NCBI GenBank assembly: GCA_015832175.1
Contig: WJXW01000006.1
Location: forward strand, 496,001 to 560,000
Origin: Paraphaeosphaeria minitans
Taxonomy: Eukaryota > Ascomycota > Dothideomycetes > Pleosporales > Didymosphaeriaceae
Direction: 5' to 3'
DNA length: 64,000 nucleotides
This document shows, piece after piece, positions 46,277 to 57,958 of the stretch (its first letter is position 1; each line of letters starts with the position of its first letter). The translations under genes and the position numbers were made by a program. The notes below the pieces were generated by a model. That model worked only from the letters and a program-made list of their open reading frames with translations. It was not told the DNA's origin and ran no database searches.

Positions 46277-49085
46277 TCAAGCAATGGCGATAGGCCTAAG
46301 AACCTCTTTCCCGGCCTCGAAGTCATCCCATCCAACGCCATGCACATAACTATCCCCGACTAGCTCGTACAACTTCCTGTCCCCCTGGCTTCCCATAGCT
46401 CGCAGAATGAACGGCGTCTCTCCGTGCGCCAAGTATGACACCTCGTCTCCCTCCCTCGCCAGTGGCGGAACAAGCACCACATGCCCCCGCCTCGTAAACG
46501 CGATATTTCTCCCCGCAGAGTGCCGCCCCATGCCCGCGGTGAAGCTCGTGCTCGCCTTGAACATATCCTCGCCGAGAAGCTTCACGTACTCCTCTCCGTA
46601 ACTGCGGAGAGCTTCCGAGTCCGAGCACGACATCATGTACTCTGCCAACTTGATCTTGACATCCTCCAGCGTCTGGGGCATCGCTGTCGGCGCGATGAGC
46701 TGGTCAGGTGCATGTGGTACGAGTTTGTCCAGAAAGTCGGCTTGTTTGCTGAGGAGGGCCCAGGAGCGGGTGTTGTACGCCACCAAGTCTGGGTCGGAAG
46801 AAGTCTCGCCGAGGAGTACGCGCCAGAGAATTTCTTCCCTGGAGGTCCCCGTGGGATACGGCTCGGGGACGAATCGCGCAAATGCTTCGTGCAAGGCTTT
46901 GAAGTCTTTTCCCATGTCTAGCAAGCGTTTCGTCATGTCGCCCTTGAGCTCCAGTGCGATGATCCTGGGTACGTCCTTCATCATGGGGTGCGCGACGGTG
47001 GCCACGATGGTGTCATAGGATACTGCTTCGAGCAGGAGAATTTTCCCCGTGGGGTCGATGTCGATGATTCCGGGGTCGAACTGGGGGAGTGCTATTGGGA
47101 ACAACTGCCCTTTGAGTGCGACTTCACTCCAGTTTGGTACCCAGGAAGGCAATTCTTCATCTTCTAAGCTGCAGTAGCGCGAATGTATGGAACGGTCACC
47201 GAAGCCCCGTCCAGCTAGCTTGAGGAACCAAAGCGGACGGTCATTACGCCCCATCAGGAAATACGTCACGTTTAGGAAGAGATCCAAGACACTTTGCTGA
47301 TAGTTTGGCTGTATCCCCAGAGGAAGCTCTTCGCGGGTTAGCCCTTGAAAAGCAAATATGTTGTCCCGCGGGTCAGTGGCATTGAATTGCCAGCCGTGGA
47401 ACAGAAGGTCGAGAATATCGACGCCGTCTGCTCTGTACGCTTCTCGCATGTTGTCGATTTGTAGGATCTTCATTATATAGGAGAGGGGTACTGAGCCGCC
47501 ACCGAACATGGTGCCCATAACATCGAGTGCAGTGTTGTTGTCTGGGTTGCGGAAAGCGCGCGCGAAGCTGGCTATGTCATTCCATGGCAGTTCGTTGTCT
47601 CCGTAGACGACGATGATCTTTTGTGCCATGGCTATCTCTTGGACGATCCATGCGCGAGTCCAATATTCACGTTGGAATAGGCGTGTGAGGACTTCCCATC
47701 CCACAGAAACTCGGTAGGTCCCTACCTTTTGAAAGTATGCGACCTGTTCATCGAGTTTCCAGGTAGAGCGCTCAAGGTTGGCATTGAGCTTGTTAAGGTG
47801 GTGTGCAACACGATCACTATCGCCGTAGTCTACTGGGGTGACGGTGTTCAGTATGACTGAGTAGCGGTAAAATGTCAGTGACACAGTCACAGTAGAGGAA
47901 ATCGGTAGAAGAAGGTGTCCCAACGCAGCCGCTGGTATACCAAATCGACTTACTTGTCACTTGACTGGCTTTCGCGTAAATCAGGCCCATACGTTTGACC
48001 TGGTTAGCGCGCTCGATCACGTCTTCCTGGTTGATACAGATGAAGTCCACCCAAATATAGCGCTCGCCTTTCTCCGGTGTAAGGTCATGCACGACCTGAT
48101 ACGCGCTCTCCGTGACCTGCAATCGCCTGCCATTCACGCCAAGAGCCTTGGGCCTTGCCGGATCTGGGCCCCATGCATAGCTTACAGCAGTATATTCCGG
48201 TATCTCGGCGTCAAGGTCAAACGTGACCAAGTCACATTCAAATGGAATCATATCCCACGGCCTCTTGACGCGTAGAAGTCGAAATCTGCCCTCTTGTACT
48301 GCATCGTACTGGTATGCTGCTCTGAACGGCATATCAGGCGCCAGGTCCGCACGCAACGTCTGAAGTGTTCTTCTCTGCCACCTCCGCCTCCCCTTGACCA
48401 AAAAACCGTTACGAACGTATATCAACTTCACCAGCACGCCAAATATCTGACTCCGGACGAGCCACTCCATGGCCGCCAGTAGCAATCCAACGCACCGTTC
48501 AAGGAGGCGCTTCAGCAACACACCGCACCGATCAAGCATGTCGTTCGACCGTTCGGGCGCCTGCTTCGTCAGCAGAAATACCAGTATCGCGATCGGCACG
48601 AGGTAAGTACTCGCGCCATACACCTTCACCATCACCATTTTCTGCACCCCGTACAATCCCAAATCGGGCACAAAGTCATACACGACCCAAACCGCGAAGC
48701 TCCACGGCACTATACCCACCAAACACCAGAAAACCTCCCACAACGCCGTGCTCCATGGCAGCACATCGAATCTCGCGTCGATAACAATTTTGGTCATGCG
48801 TGCCGTTGCCGGCATCGCCATGACCTGAAAGAAAAACCATACCGCCATGAGTATGCTTCTCAACCACGAGGTTAGGATCCACCCGAGCACCTTGTAGATG
48901 ATGTACGCGCGCCAGCTGCATGCGCACTGGACGCCTAGATACGCGAAAAGGGCGGTCCGACCGGCGAAGGCAGAGATGAAGCCGATTGTCTCGTACTCTT
49001 CGGTGGTAAGGGGACGGCGGGATGGTTTAGGAAGTGGGGTATCATGTTCCGGGAGAGGAGTGTTATCCACGGTATCAATTTCCAT
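46277..49085 (-). CDS. HET-domain protein with N-terminal membrane segments
   Basis: Exons 47954-49085 and 46277-47856 (97-nt GT-AG intron) give 2712 nt, 903 aa. The first 250 residues contain about four hydrophobic spans (TALFAYLGVQCACSW, LRSILMAVWFFFQVMAM, VFWCLVGIVPWSFAVWVVY and YLVPIAILVFLL). The heterokaryon-incompatibility domain follows from about residue 293: YTAVSYAWGPDPARP, then ERYIWVDFICINQED, NQVKRMGLIYAKASQ and, after the intron, REYWTRAWIVQEIAMAQK. The C-terminal half includes NIFAFQGL (the DpRDkiyALlGL-like motif), LPSWVPNWS and the usual late motif region GRHSAGRNIAFTRRGHVVLVP. HET proteins trigger regulated cell death on non-self contact. A membrane-anchored form is less common and suggests sensing at a membrane. 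I see no STAND/NACHT or ankyrin partner domain. Confidence 0.92.
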
Positions 49086-49935
49086 GGTGGTATATACGTT
49101 CGTGTTGTAGTCGGGAAGCAACCTATCGAACCGTAGTAACGCTGAGATGAGCAGATACAGAAATGGATTTTTGACAGTTTTTGCAGAAGCTGGTGCTCTC
49201 TGTGTCTGTAGTAGCTTCTCAGATGGTCGTGGTTGGCTTTGATCGAGTAATCGTATCGATGCTGCTATCTTGCTTCCTCTCTCAACATATGACGTGCGGT
49301 ATGAACGTCATAGAGAATACTTTGTGTGGCAGTCAAGTTTCAGAAAGAAAAAGAAATTCATGAAGGAGGGAACCGTCCGTCGGTAGGTGTGTTGTATAGG
49401 TACACAATGCCGCAAGCCAGGCGTTGCCAACGTTGTATCGTGGGAATTTCGGGGCTGAGCGACCCGGATACGAGACCGCGCCACGCGCAGAACGTCATGA
49501 TGCCTAGCGCCCGGACTTGCCATGCAGATCCGCACTTGGAACTCCAAGGGAAACACAGGACAAAGTCTTCGGCATCGCATGGTTGAGCGAGGTGGGGAGA
49601 AAGACGAGCGTCAGTTACCTGGGCTGGGGTCCCCGCCATCTAGCGCGGACCCCAGCCTAGTGACCACATCACCTCCTACAATCCAATCATACATCAGATA
49701 TGCAACCTATGTATTGCCAGCTTCTATAATACGAGCATGTTGTCCCGCTTTCAAAAGAATGTGTAATGAAACACTATGGATATACGAGACCCCAGACGGC
49801 GCATCCACAACTTCGCCAACACGTGTACACAGGCACAAAGACTTCAAATGATTAACATTATGGGTATAAAACATCTATCCTCTCCCTTCGACCAGCGATC
49901 GTTCCAAATACAGACCTCATAAAAGCTTCCACCCC
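49086..49935. other. Intergenic with a strong inverted repeat
   Basis: The region lies between the annexin stop and the HET gene start, both on the minus strand. It holds the hairpin at 49622-49657 and otherwise no supported feature. Confidence 0.5.
49622..49657. repeat. Perfect 11-bp inverted repeat
   Basis: GGCTGGGGTCC and GGACCCCAGCC are separated by a 14-base loop. The stem is GC-rich and uninterrupted. It lies about 280 bases past the annexin stop codon, where transcripts of that gene would end, so an RNA hairpin is possible; a protein-binding palindrome is the alternative. Confidence 0.7.
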
Positions 49936-52393
49936 TCACCTCCCGGTCTGACAAAGCTGAATACAAAACTCCCTGAAATCCCCCTTTGTCGCCGCCTCGA
50001 TATCCTCCTCCACCACCCGCCTGTATTTCTCGTCGTACTCTATCTTCACGCGCTGCAGATGCATACGGTCCCAATGCAGCCGCACCAGCCGGCTAATGAG
50101 TAGCTCGTAGCGCTGCTGCCGTTCGTGCTTGCTGGAGGACAAGACCTTGGAAGAGGAACCGCGCGGGCCGTCGTGAGAGGAGGGCGGCTCGATGAGGTCG
50201 GTCAGTGCGTGGTTGAGGAGCATAGCATCGCGGGATGGGCGGTTGATGACGCCGTTGAGGATGTGCGCTATGACTTCACCCTGGAAGGTGGTCCGTTAGT
50301 GGTGCTCAATTAACCCAGTGGTGGCCCATGAGTGAACAGGTGGATGTATAGAGAATGGATGGATGGACTTACAACGAGATTATTACTCTTCCGCAGCGCA
50401 TCGCGCGCAAAGTTACCCTGGTACTTGCGCTCGTACGTCCGCAGCACCTCCCGCAGATGGCTGTCGCTCCGCATGACGACCACGCCCAGCATCGCGGACT
50501 CGCCGCCTTCCCTTGCTTTCAGCGCGCGGTAAAGCGTGTCTACATCGCGGTTGCGGTATTCGGTCGGCCACACATCGCTCTCTTCCTGGCGCTCACCCTC
50601 CAGCGCCATCAGCACCGCTTTCCTGAACTTGTCTGCCTTGAGCTCCTTGTCCATGCACTTCATCAGGCTGTCGCCATAACGCTTGTCCTTGAACGCATCC
50701 CTGATCTGGCGGATCTCATGGTTTTGCCGCCCCATGAGCGCCTCGATGAGGAGTTCGCGCCGCGCGTTGCCGGACTGGTACCAGAAGTTTGCCCAGTAGC
50801 CCTCGCTCTCGTACCTGCCCAGCGCAGTCACGTATGCAATTTTTCCAAAGTTGCCGGTCGTCTTGAGCTTGATGTGTTTTGCAATGTTGATGCCGCGGCC
50901 CTGCACCTTGCAGTGGCGCTTGTACTCGTTCCTCAATTCGAGCATCTGATCGTGCGAAAGGATAGGGAGAATGTCAATTATGGTGTCGGCGTCGATGTTT
51001 CGCTGGCCCAGGGCATCCACAAGCGCGAGCGCATCCTCTTCAGCGTCGTAAATCTTGACTCGCCTCTTTTCCTTGTCGCCTCTGCGATCGCGACTATGGT
51101 CTCTGCTGCGGTCTCGGTCATCGCCCACATGCCCATACGCTTTGTATGCCTCCAATGCCAGTTTGTCCTTGTGTTTTGATTTTCGCGCAGGGCTCGGGGA
51201 GCGTTTGGACGATGAATACGTTCTTCGGTGTCCGCCGTGAAACGACGCACTAGATCCACGCGGGGACAAGCTGTCCAGTGGTTGTAGATGGTCTAGATCA
51301 TCGTCCATCATCATAGCGTGCGGCATTGGCGATATCGACTGGTATGTTCCGTGGTATGCCTCTAGCAAAGGACTCGGAGGAGGCATCCCACCTCCTCCTG
51401 GGAACCCTCCCGGTACGATAGTCTGTATATCGGGCCTGTTCCCGCTCACTGACAACCTGTCCATGCGCTGGTTCAGCCCTCCTGGCGCTCCTCCGCTCAC
51501 CGACAAGCTGTGCGGTCGCATGCCAGGTGAAGGTGGGGGCTTGCCCCCACCTGCTTTGGCACCACCCGGAACCATCTCGACCACTTGATGTCCGCCATAT
51601 AATGTTGTAGGCCCTGCGTGCGATGCAGATCTCTGGTGGCTGGGCTGCGGTGAATGCCGACCCATGGGCGGAGGAGGCATCGGAGCAGTGGGATACGCTT
51701 GTTGCTGTGCTGCGGAACTCGGGTAGGGAGCCTGCGGCATGGCGGACTGCCCTGGGTACGGTGGGCTCGCGGCTTGCGACGTGTGCCTCAGCGGCGGAGG
51801 GTTTGTAGGTGCTACGGGCTTTGCTGTGAATGTGATGTTCTGCGGTGTCGATGCGTACTGGAAGCCACCCTGCTGCGACGGCGCCCGCACAGGTCCAGCC
51901 TGGCTCACGCTCGCAGGTGCTGCGCTATAGTTGTACTGTCCCGTCGAATACTGGATGTGTCCCTGCTGAGAGTATGCGACATTCGGCCCGCTGGGCACTC
52001 GAGGATCTCCTCCTGGCAAGGCGGCGTGGTATTGCGCATAGCTAGGGCGCTGTTCGGGTGGCAGATCTGCGTATCCGCCCATGGTGATGGGCTCGCTACC
52101 CGCTGGTCTAGCAGCCATGTTTCAGTCCTGAGTATCTAGAAACCTCTTTTTGCTTTTTTTTGGACTCGCGACAGAGGCAAAAGGTTTGGGGAAGCTCACT
52201 CGTATAGCTGACCTGGCTGCCTAAGCTCATATTCATACTGCTGCGGGGCTGAAGGTCCCCCATGCTCAGCTGAGTGGCCCCCAAAATACCCTGGGCCAGG
52301 CGACAGTGCTCGCGCATTGCTCCGTGACCGATCCCGTCTTCCTGGCGATTTTGAACGAGAGCGTCCTTTGCGGTCGTCCGGTCGAAGCGACAT
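49936..52393 (-). CDS. Fungal annexin with long disordered N-terminus (annexin C4 type)
   Basis: Exons 52200-52393, 50373-52107 and 49936-50280 give 2274 nt, 757 aa. Residues 1-60 are RS-rich (RKGRSRSKSPGRRDRSRS), and 60-390 are low-complexity Pro/Gln/Gly/Tyr with no fold. The annexin core starts near 400 (EEDALALVDALGQRNIDADTI), with further repeats at FGKIAYVTALGRYESEGYW, RDVDTLYRALKAREGG and AHILNGVINRPSRDAMLL. Annexins bind acidic phospholipids with calcium, but the type II GxGT-(38)-D/E calcium loops are not obvious here, so binding may be calcium-poor, as proposed for fungal C4 annexins. The acceptor joining exons 1 and 2 (GCTAG/ACC) lies inside a tempting downstream ATG; the spliced frame QLYEPAGSEP is preferred because it keeps exon 1. 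Confidence 0.87.
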
Positions 52394-53341
52394 GACGGTG
52401 AATTGGAAGGTCCTGAGAAACTGCAACGATGGCGAAAGAGGAGCGGAGGACGCTTAGCAATAGCCTCACTCCAGAGACACAGTCAAAGCTCAATTGAAAG
52501 CTCCGACGAATGCACAATTGGCACGAGGTCAGTGACCAGAAACGAAGCTGCGGCTGAAAATGCGAAGGCGGGGAGCCTCCGCTTCGCGCTTCCCATCCGA
52601 TCACCCATTGGCCGTCCACTGTGGGCCCGGGGAAGCTGGTGGGGGCCACATCTGATCAGGACAATGCTCGTACTTCGAGAGCAACGAAGTCGCAAGGAGA
52701 TCAATCCTCAAGCAGGTACAGTGGCCTGCAAGGCTAGACCTTGCAATGACACCCTAGTAGGAGGTAAACCCAGCTACCACCCTGGCTAACCTCGCAGCCT
52801 CTTCAGCCCAGCACCCGTATCGGGGCCTATCTTTGTCCTGGCCCGCGCCATCGTCTCCAGCATCGTGCGCGCCGGAAACGTCTCACTGCAACCGCGTCCG
52901 TCCGTCATCCTTCGCTCAAGCTGCCGCATCGACCATGTTGAGAGGAACCAGCCGGAAGAAATCGTCACAGAAACCGCGCCGGTTCGCCTGCCCTAATGAG
53001 TAGCTCAGGGTTTCACTTCACCGCCCGCGGGTACGCTATAAAAGTCCCAAGAAAAGGAAATCCGGTGGAACAAAACTACAGCAAATCGTAGGTAGATGCG
53101 GCCATGTGTGTCGGCGAAACATGACCCGACCGTTCATTGTCGCTGCTAGACGCGGTCAGAAAATGCTCAGTGCACGCGTTCGGCCACGCAAAACAACGAT
53201 CCCGGCGCGCCAGTGAGCACGCCACATGCCATACTGTGGTTCAAAGCTGAACGGATTTTGGCCTCTCTCTAGGATATATATATGTGGAACTGTCATTCCC
53301 CGACGGACCCTTTTCCGTAGTCCATTCCTCACACACCAAAC
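52394..53341. promoter_or_regulatory. Divergent intergenic region, annexin / F-box-like gene
   Basis: The two genes start back to back about 950 bp apart. A TATATATA box (53275-53283) lies about 60 bases before the F-box-like ATG, and GCTATAAAAG (53035-53044) is a second TATA-like element. No coding frame is supported between them. Confidence 0.5.
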
Positions 53342-54295
53342 ATGTCATCCGTGCCTATCACTCCGCCAGCGAACCTCCAGCTTCAATCATCCTTGCTTTG
53401 TCTACCTGCGGAAATCAGAAACACCATATACAGCTACTGCTTCGACGCCGTTGAACCCATCATTGACTCTGTCGTCGGATGTCCGAGACCTGAGGATGGA
53501 ATAGCTCCCAAGCTTGGAATCAACATCCTCCAGACCTGCCGCCGCGTCTACTACGAAGCCGATCGCCGCCCACTATTCGCTCAAAACCGCTTCCGTTTCT
53601 CGACCGTCGACCGTGTTCGTTGCTTTTTCAGGTCTATAGACCAATACGAGCTGTGCCGGGACAGCGTCAAAGATATCGAGATTGACGCTCGCAATGTTCA
53701 TTACGACCATCCTGGTATCGAAAGAGAGTGGCTCCATTACCTGGCATGGGGAAAAGGAAATTGGGGAAAGATCCTGGGTTCACTGCGGGTTGATGCGCCA
53801 GGGCTGAAGTGCCTGCGGCTGAACTTTGAGTCATGGCCTTGGATCTCGATGTTCCGAGCTGAGCTCTGGGACCTCTTAAGGAGCATGCTAATGCAAGTCG
53901 AGGGCCTAGAAAGAGTAGTCATCGTTGGAGCTAGCAAAGGTCGTGGCATGATCGCACATGCGCCCTGGTCACCCGTTCATTTTGTGGGCGGTGACGATGT
54001 TGGGTCAGATGATCTGGTCGAACGAATGTGGAAGGTTGTGCGCGGCGGTGAGGACGACATCGCCAACAAAGTGCTGAGATGGGAACGCCAAGGGGGGAAG
54101 TTATACTTAGAGGTCATCACAAGGTCGTACCTCGTCAACTGCATCGATAGCAAATGGACCGGCCCATGCATGAGAAATAGCTACACCGATGCGTGGCCTG
54201 AGAACGGTTCCTGCACTTGGTTCGCGTACCAACATCGCCATTCCGACGTTACCGAGCCTACCACGAAGGGCATCAATCCCAGCGCCGCCGAATGA
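53342..54295 (+). CDS. F-box-like / DUF7730-type fungal protein
   Basis: This is a single-exon gene of 317 aa. After a short polar lead comes the hallmark LLCLPAEIRNTIYSYCF (residues 19-35), the F-box-like helix found in many expanded fungal families. ILQTCRRVYYEADRRPLFAQNRFRFS follows, typical of the same group. The middle contains LGSLRVDAPGLKCLRLNF, a leucine-rich-type strand, and the C-terminus is polar. These proteins may recruit substrates to SCF ubiquitin ligases, but most are uncharacterised and their Skp1 binding is untested. A TATATATA box lies about 60 bases upstream. The last 23 bases overlap the GPI2 coding end on the other strand. Confidence 0.85.
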   Translation: MSSVPITPPANLQLQSSLLCLPAEIRNTIYSYCFDAVEPIIDSVVGCPRPEDGIAPKLGINILQTCRRVYYEADRRPLFAQNRFRFSTVDRVRCFFRSIDQYELCRDSVKDIEIDARNVHYDHPGIEREWLHYLAWGKGNWGKILGSLRVDAPGLKCLRLNFESWPWISMFRAELWDLLRSMLMQVEGLERVVIVGASKGRGMIAHAPWSPVHFVGGDDVGSDDLVERMWKVVRGGEDDIANKVLRWERQGGKLYLEVITRSYLVNCIDSKWTGPCMRNSYTDAWPENGSCTWFAYQHRHSDVTEPTTKGINPSAAE

Positions 54296-55560
54296 TGGGG
54301 CGAGCTGGGTCCCAAGGGCCGTAAATTTCGTTCTTGTACTTTTGCAACCCAATAAGCCACCAACTGCAGATGCCCATGGCGAGGAATGTCACTATACTGC
54401 CCAGTATTACACCTGCAATCCAAGCACCACGACCACCACCCGTCAGTGTCGCGAACACAGCGCCGCCAGCTGTGGTGACCAACGCGACAGTCAGGGCGAT
54501 GTTGCCGTCGCGCGATTTCGCGCGAAGCTGCCGGCGAAATAGGGGGAACAGACCGAACACCTCGATCGAGAACAGCGTCAATGAGAAGACGTGCGTCGTG
54601 GACGGTAGTCGGGAGGCAAGCACTGTGGAGGCCATGAGCGCCGAGTTGGTCGAGATGGACGCTGGTAGGCTGCCCAGGATTAGACAATGTTTCAGACTTA
54701 ATTAATGAATGATGAACTCACTGAGCACCACTTCCGCTTCCATAGTCGAAGAATGCCACGTTCGTGAACAGCAGCCACGTACTCAGCGCCCAGATTGAGT
54801 CGCTTGTTGATGACTTGGTGAGCGACTTGAGGATCGGACTCAATCCCAGCAAGGCAGCGTATATGAGTAAGGCCGATCTCGCTGTCGCTAGCCGTTGCTG
54901 ATTGCGGGGAGACAATGACGAGACTGGATCTACATTCGGAGGATAGGGAGAGTGCCCTGCCGTCGTTTGCTCCTTCCTAACAGAAGGGTCCTCTGCTTGC
55001 TGTGTCTTCTCAGGCGATATACTGGTGGGATTGCTCGTAGTCCTTGCCTCTTCCTGCACCATCCAGTAGTCCCATAGCACCCAAGCCAAGAATGTGCCCA
55101 AGCTCGCCCAGCTCACGACAGATATGGGCGACACACGCTCCATGTAAATTGCGACGAAGCAGCAGCAGAATATAGCGACAGAAGCGACATGCTGCACAAT
55201 GACAGTCGAGTCAGTCATGAGCGACCAAAACTGGTAGGGCTGGAGGCGTGGATTGCGCTGGAGGTGATCGAGGAACGTCCGCTCGTCCGTGTAATTGTCG
55301 GGGACTGGTCCTTCAATGTTAGCCAGTGAAGTATTGCGTGCATTATAACGCTTACAAGGCTGCCTGAACCATAGCAGCTTCTTGAACTGTCCTTCCCGCC
55401 TTCGGTCTGAACTGCACATCCTCTCCCTCCGCTTTCTCGCACCCCAGGCGGTGATGGCTGCCGATGGATAGAGAGCATCTCGAGGTGCTAGAAGGTTGGG
55501 GTCGAGCGCGGAGGACGACGCAGCCGCGTGCGTGTCGACACGCGTTGGTGATGTGGGCAT
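54273..55560 (-). CDS. GPI2: GPI2/PIG-C, GPI-GlcNAc transferase subunit
   Basis: Gpi2 is a multi-span ER membrane subunit of the complex that adds GlcNAc to phosphatidylinositol, the first step of GPI-anchor synthesis. Exons 55356-55560, 54722-55304 and 54273-54669 give 1185 nt, 394 aa. Family motifs include KKLLWFRQPFPDNYTDERTF (made by the first splice), FWSLMTDSTVIVQHVASVAIF, VSPISVVSWASLGTFLAW, ARSALLIYAALLGLSPILKSLTKS, SDSIWALSTWLLFTNVAFFDYG, SISTNSALMASTVLASRLPS, HVFSLTLFSIEVFGLFPL and a final helix before YKNEIYGPWDPARP. The first intron (55305-55355, 51 nt) is in frame and stop-free, but removing it restores the conserved QPFPDNYTD. The 5' extension of about 65 residues is disordered. 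Confidence 0.96.
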
Positions 55561-56322
55561 TGCACCTGCCTAGAGATGCGGACTGTGGGGAACTTGGTTG
55601 ATGCAATGTGCCAGCCAATTAACTCCGATTTAACTCCGCGTAGCATCAGCTTGTCTTCGTACCACCAATGCGTACTGGAACTTTTCTCAAAATTGCTACC
55701 ATTTTATCATTCCTAGAACACTGACTTGTACAGCCGGCAACGAAATTTATTTGGTATCTACTTAGTAAGCAACCATTTGACGCCCACCACGGACAACGTA
55801 CACTGAGAAGCACTACCTATCCCCGTGTACCTATGGAAGAGTCGTTGATTATCGTCGAAATGGTGGTCCAATGACCTATTGAGAGTAGAGTACTTCACTC
55901 AGGACAGCTTCTGACCAACTGCCATCTTTCACTCTTCTATGGCACTGTCGCGCCGCCACTTGTGCGACCACTCCATAACAAAATAGCTCTTCGCGCTCGG
56001 AAATGCATAAACTTTGCGGCCGTCCACGGAAATCTCAATCCCTTTGAGTATCTGAGCTAGATCCTCGAAGCAACCCATGCTGAAGTACTCGCTCAGCCTA
56101 GCTGCCAGTGGCGCTCTCTCGTCCCCGGTCTCGCCAATCTTTGCGGGTAGGGAACGTCATGCTTAAGTGTAAGTCCAATTTTCTGGATCGACATAAATTG
56201 TGCCAACCCCACCACCTCAAGCTTTCATGTGCTTGCCGTGAGAGTCGTTACAAGGCTGAAATATTTATTTGTAGGCACACCTGGCAGATCTCATAATAGA
56301 TACCAAACTTGCCAAACAGTCT
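55561..56322. other. Intergenic, no supported gene
   Basis: This is the promoter side of GPI2 and the 3' flank of the FAD monooxygenase. Short frames only are present. Confidence 0.5.
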
Positions 56323-57958
56323 CTACTGCGTCGTTCGATTCTCAATCCAAGCCTCCCTGATCTCAACTTCAGCGTCATATCCATATGTCCACTGGGCAGT
56401 GACAGGGTCGCAGAACTGGTTTGGACTCTCGTCGACGCCTCCAACCATCGCGGACTTCATGGCTGTATCCCGCGCTTCTTGTTCAGGCCCGTCTGCAAAG
56501 TGCCACAGCTTCCCGTTAATGAGACTAGCTTCCTGCATCTGGCCTGTTCGTAATAATCTGTGGCGTTCAAATACCTCGAGTGCAGAGCGTAGTTCCGAGC
56601 GCGAATCGATGAGAGACAATACCTCAGCGAGGGCAGCTCCATCCTCTACAGCCATTGCTGCTCCTTCGCTCATGTACGGCACCATACTGTGCGCAGCATC
56701 GCCAATAATCACCATACTACCAGATGGTGATAGCCACCTGCGAAGCGGTTTTCCAGAAAGCAGTGGCCACTTAAGCGTTGTCCGAATGAGTGAGATGATT
56801 TTGACAAGACTATGCCATCAGTGATTGGGCAACAACCCTTCCATAGAGGGACTCACCAGGGATCCCAGCCCTCGAAGTGCCTTTTCATGTCTTCGAGCAC
56901 AGTATGCTGATTCCACATGGAAGGGTCCGAGTGCTCAGGGTGCGAAAGTACCATATTGAAAGACTTGCCCCCAGCGATTGAGTAGGCCATCACATGTCTG
57001 TCTTTCCCAATCCTGCATGTGTCAATGCCGCAAGACAAGCAGGTATTAACTTCCTAGAGCCACTCACCACAAGTTCTGCCCTGGTACATCGAGCAACCAC
57101 GATATTTCGGGATCGGCTTTAATCACATCCGTGTCGACCATCGCTCTGTATGCAGCGTACCCACATTGCTGTGGAGGCTGATCGTGACCTCCCAGGACGA
57201 CCTTTCTTGCCTCGGATTTGACACCATCCGCAGCAACTATCAGGTCGGCGAAATGTGTACCTCCGTTCTCTAACGTAACGCTTGAAGCTTCAGCATTGTA
57301 CGATCGGACGCCAGCATTGACCATCACACGAACGCCTAAACTGACAGCAAGCTCGAACATTGCAAGCTGAAGATTCGCTCTATGGATCACATAATATCCA
57401 GCCCCGAACTTCTCTTCAAACTCCGGGACCAGCCTGGTAAGGGAGAGAACCTCGCCGTTCTGCCAACGTCGATGGCGAATCGCATCCGGTTCGACAGTTT
57501 TTCCCTTGAGGTAAGGACCCAATCCCCACCTGATAAGGAGACGGCGGGAATTTGGAGGCACTTGGATTCCGGCCCCGACTTCGCCCAGCTCTGGGGCCTT
57601 TTCGAAAACGGTGACTTCGTGGCCACGTCGACGGAGAGCGATAGCTGCTGCGAGACCACCAAGACCCGCACCCGCGACGATGATCTTGAGCTTTACAGTT
57701 GCTTCCTTGGGAGAAATATCTTTTTGGGGCGTATCACGAGCGAGATCTGGAACTTTGTCGAATCGCTGCGGCTCGCCTTGAAGTCGTTTCAAGAAGTTCA
57801 AGCTTCGAGAACGATATGATGTTTCCTACAATAATCAATCAATTCGTGTTCGTAAGCGAAGAGTTCGAGCTTGCCTGAAGGCCATCATGCCCTTTTCGAG
57901 CCAACAAGGACTCTACATGGCTTCTGCATTTCTTGAGCTGTTCTTCCTGGCTGTCCAT
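56323..57958 (-). CDS. FAD-dependent monooxygenase, salicylate hydroxylase type
   Basis: This is a class A flavoprotein hydroxylase that would use NAD(P)H and O2 to hydroxylate an aromatic acid. Exons 57875-57958, 57068-57825, 56857-57012 and 56323-56809 give 1485 nt, 494 aa. The first intron (49 nt) has a GC donor (CAG/GCAAGC) and TTGTAG acceptor. It is required because the second exon's frame has a stop and no ATG upstream, and the join is phase 0. FAD motif GAGLGG lies near 80-85, followed by EKAPELGEVGAGIQVPPNSRR; the DG motif is in LIVAADGVKSEARK; the GD motif is MVIIGDAAHSMVPYMSEGAAMAVEDGAAL. It is divergent from gentisate dioxygenase across 351 bp, so a gentisate-forming hydroxylase (3-hydroxybenzoate or salicylate as substrate) is my inference. 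The N-terminal 65 residues exceed the usual length and might be wrong. Confidence 0.88.
57826..57874 (-). other. GC-AG intron of the FAD monooxygenase
   Basis: The donor GCAAGC, after exon-end CAG, matches the consensus of GC-AG introns. The acceptor is ATTGTAG, with TGATTGAT upstream. No GT donor exists in the interval that would restore phase. Confidence 0.6.

Noticed and set aside
50355..51179. 274-codon frame antisense to the annexin gene
   Set aside because: It is a shadow of the annexin exon, which has clear domain support.
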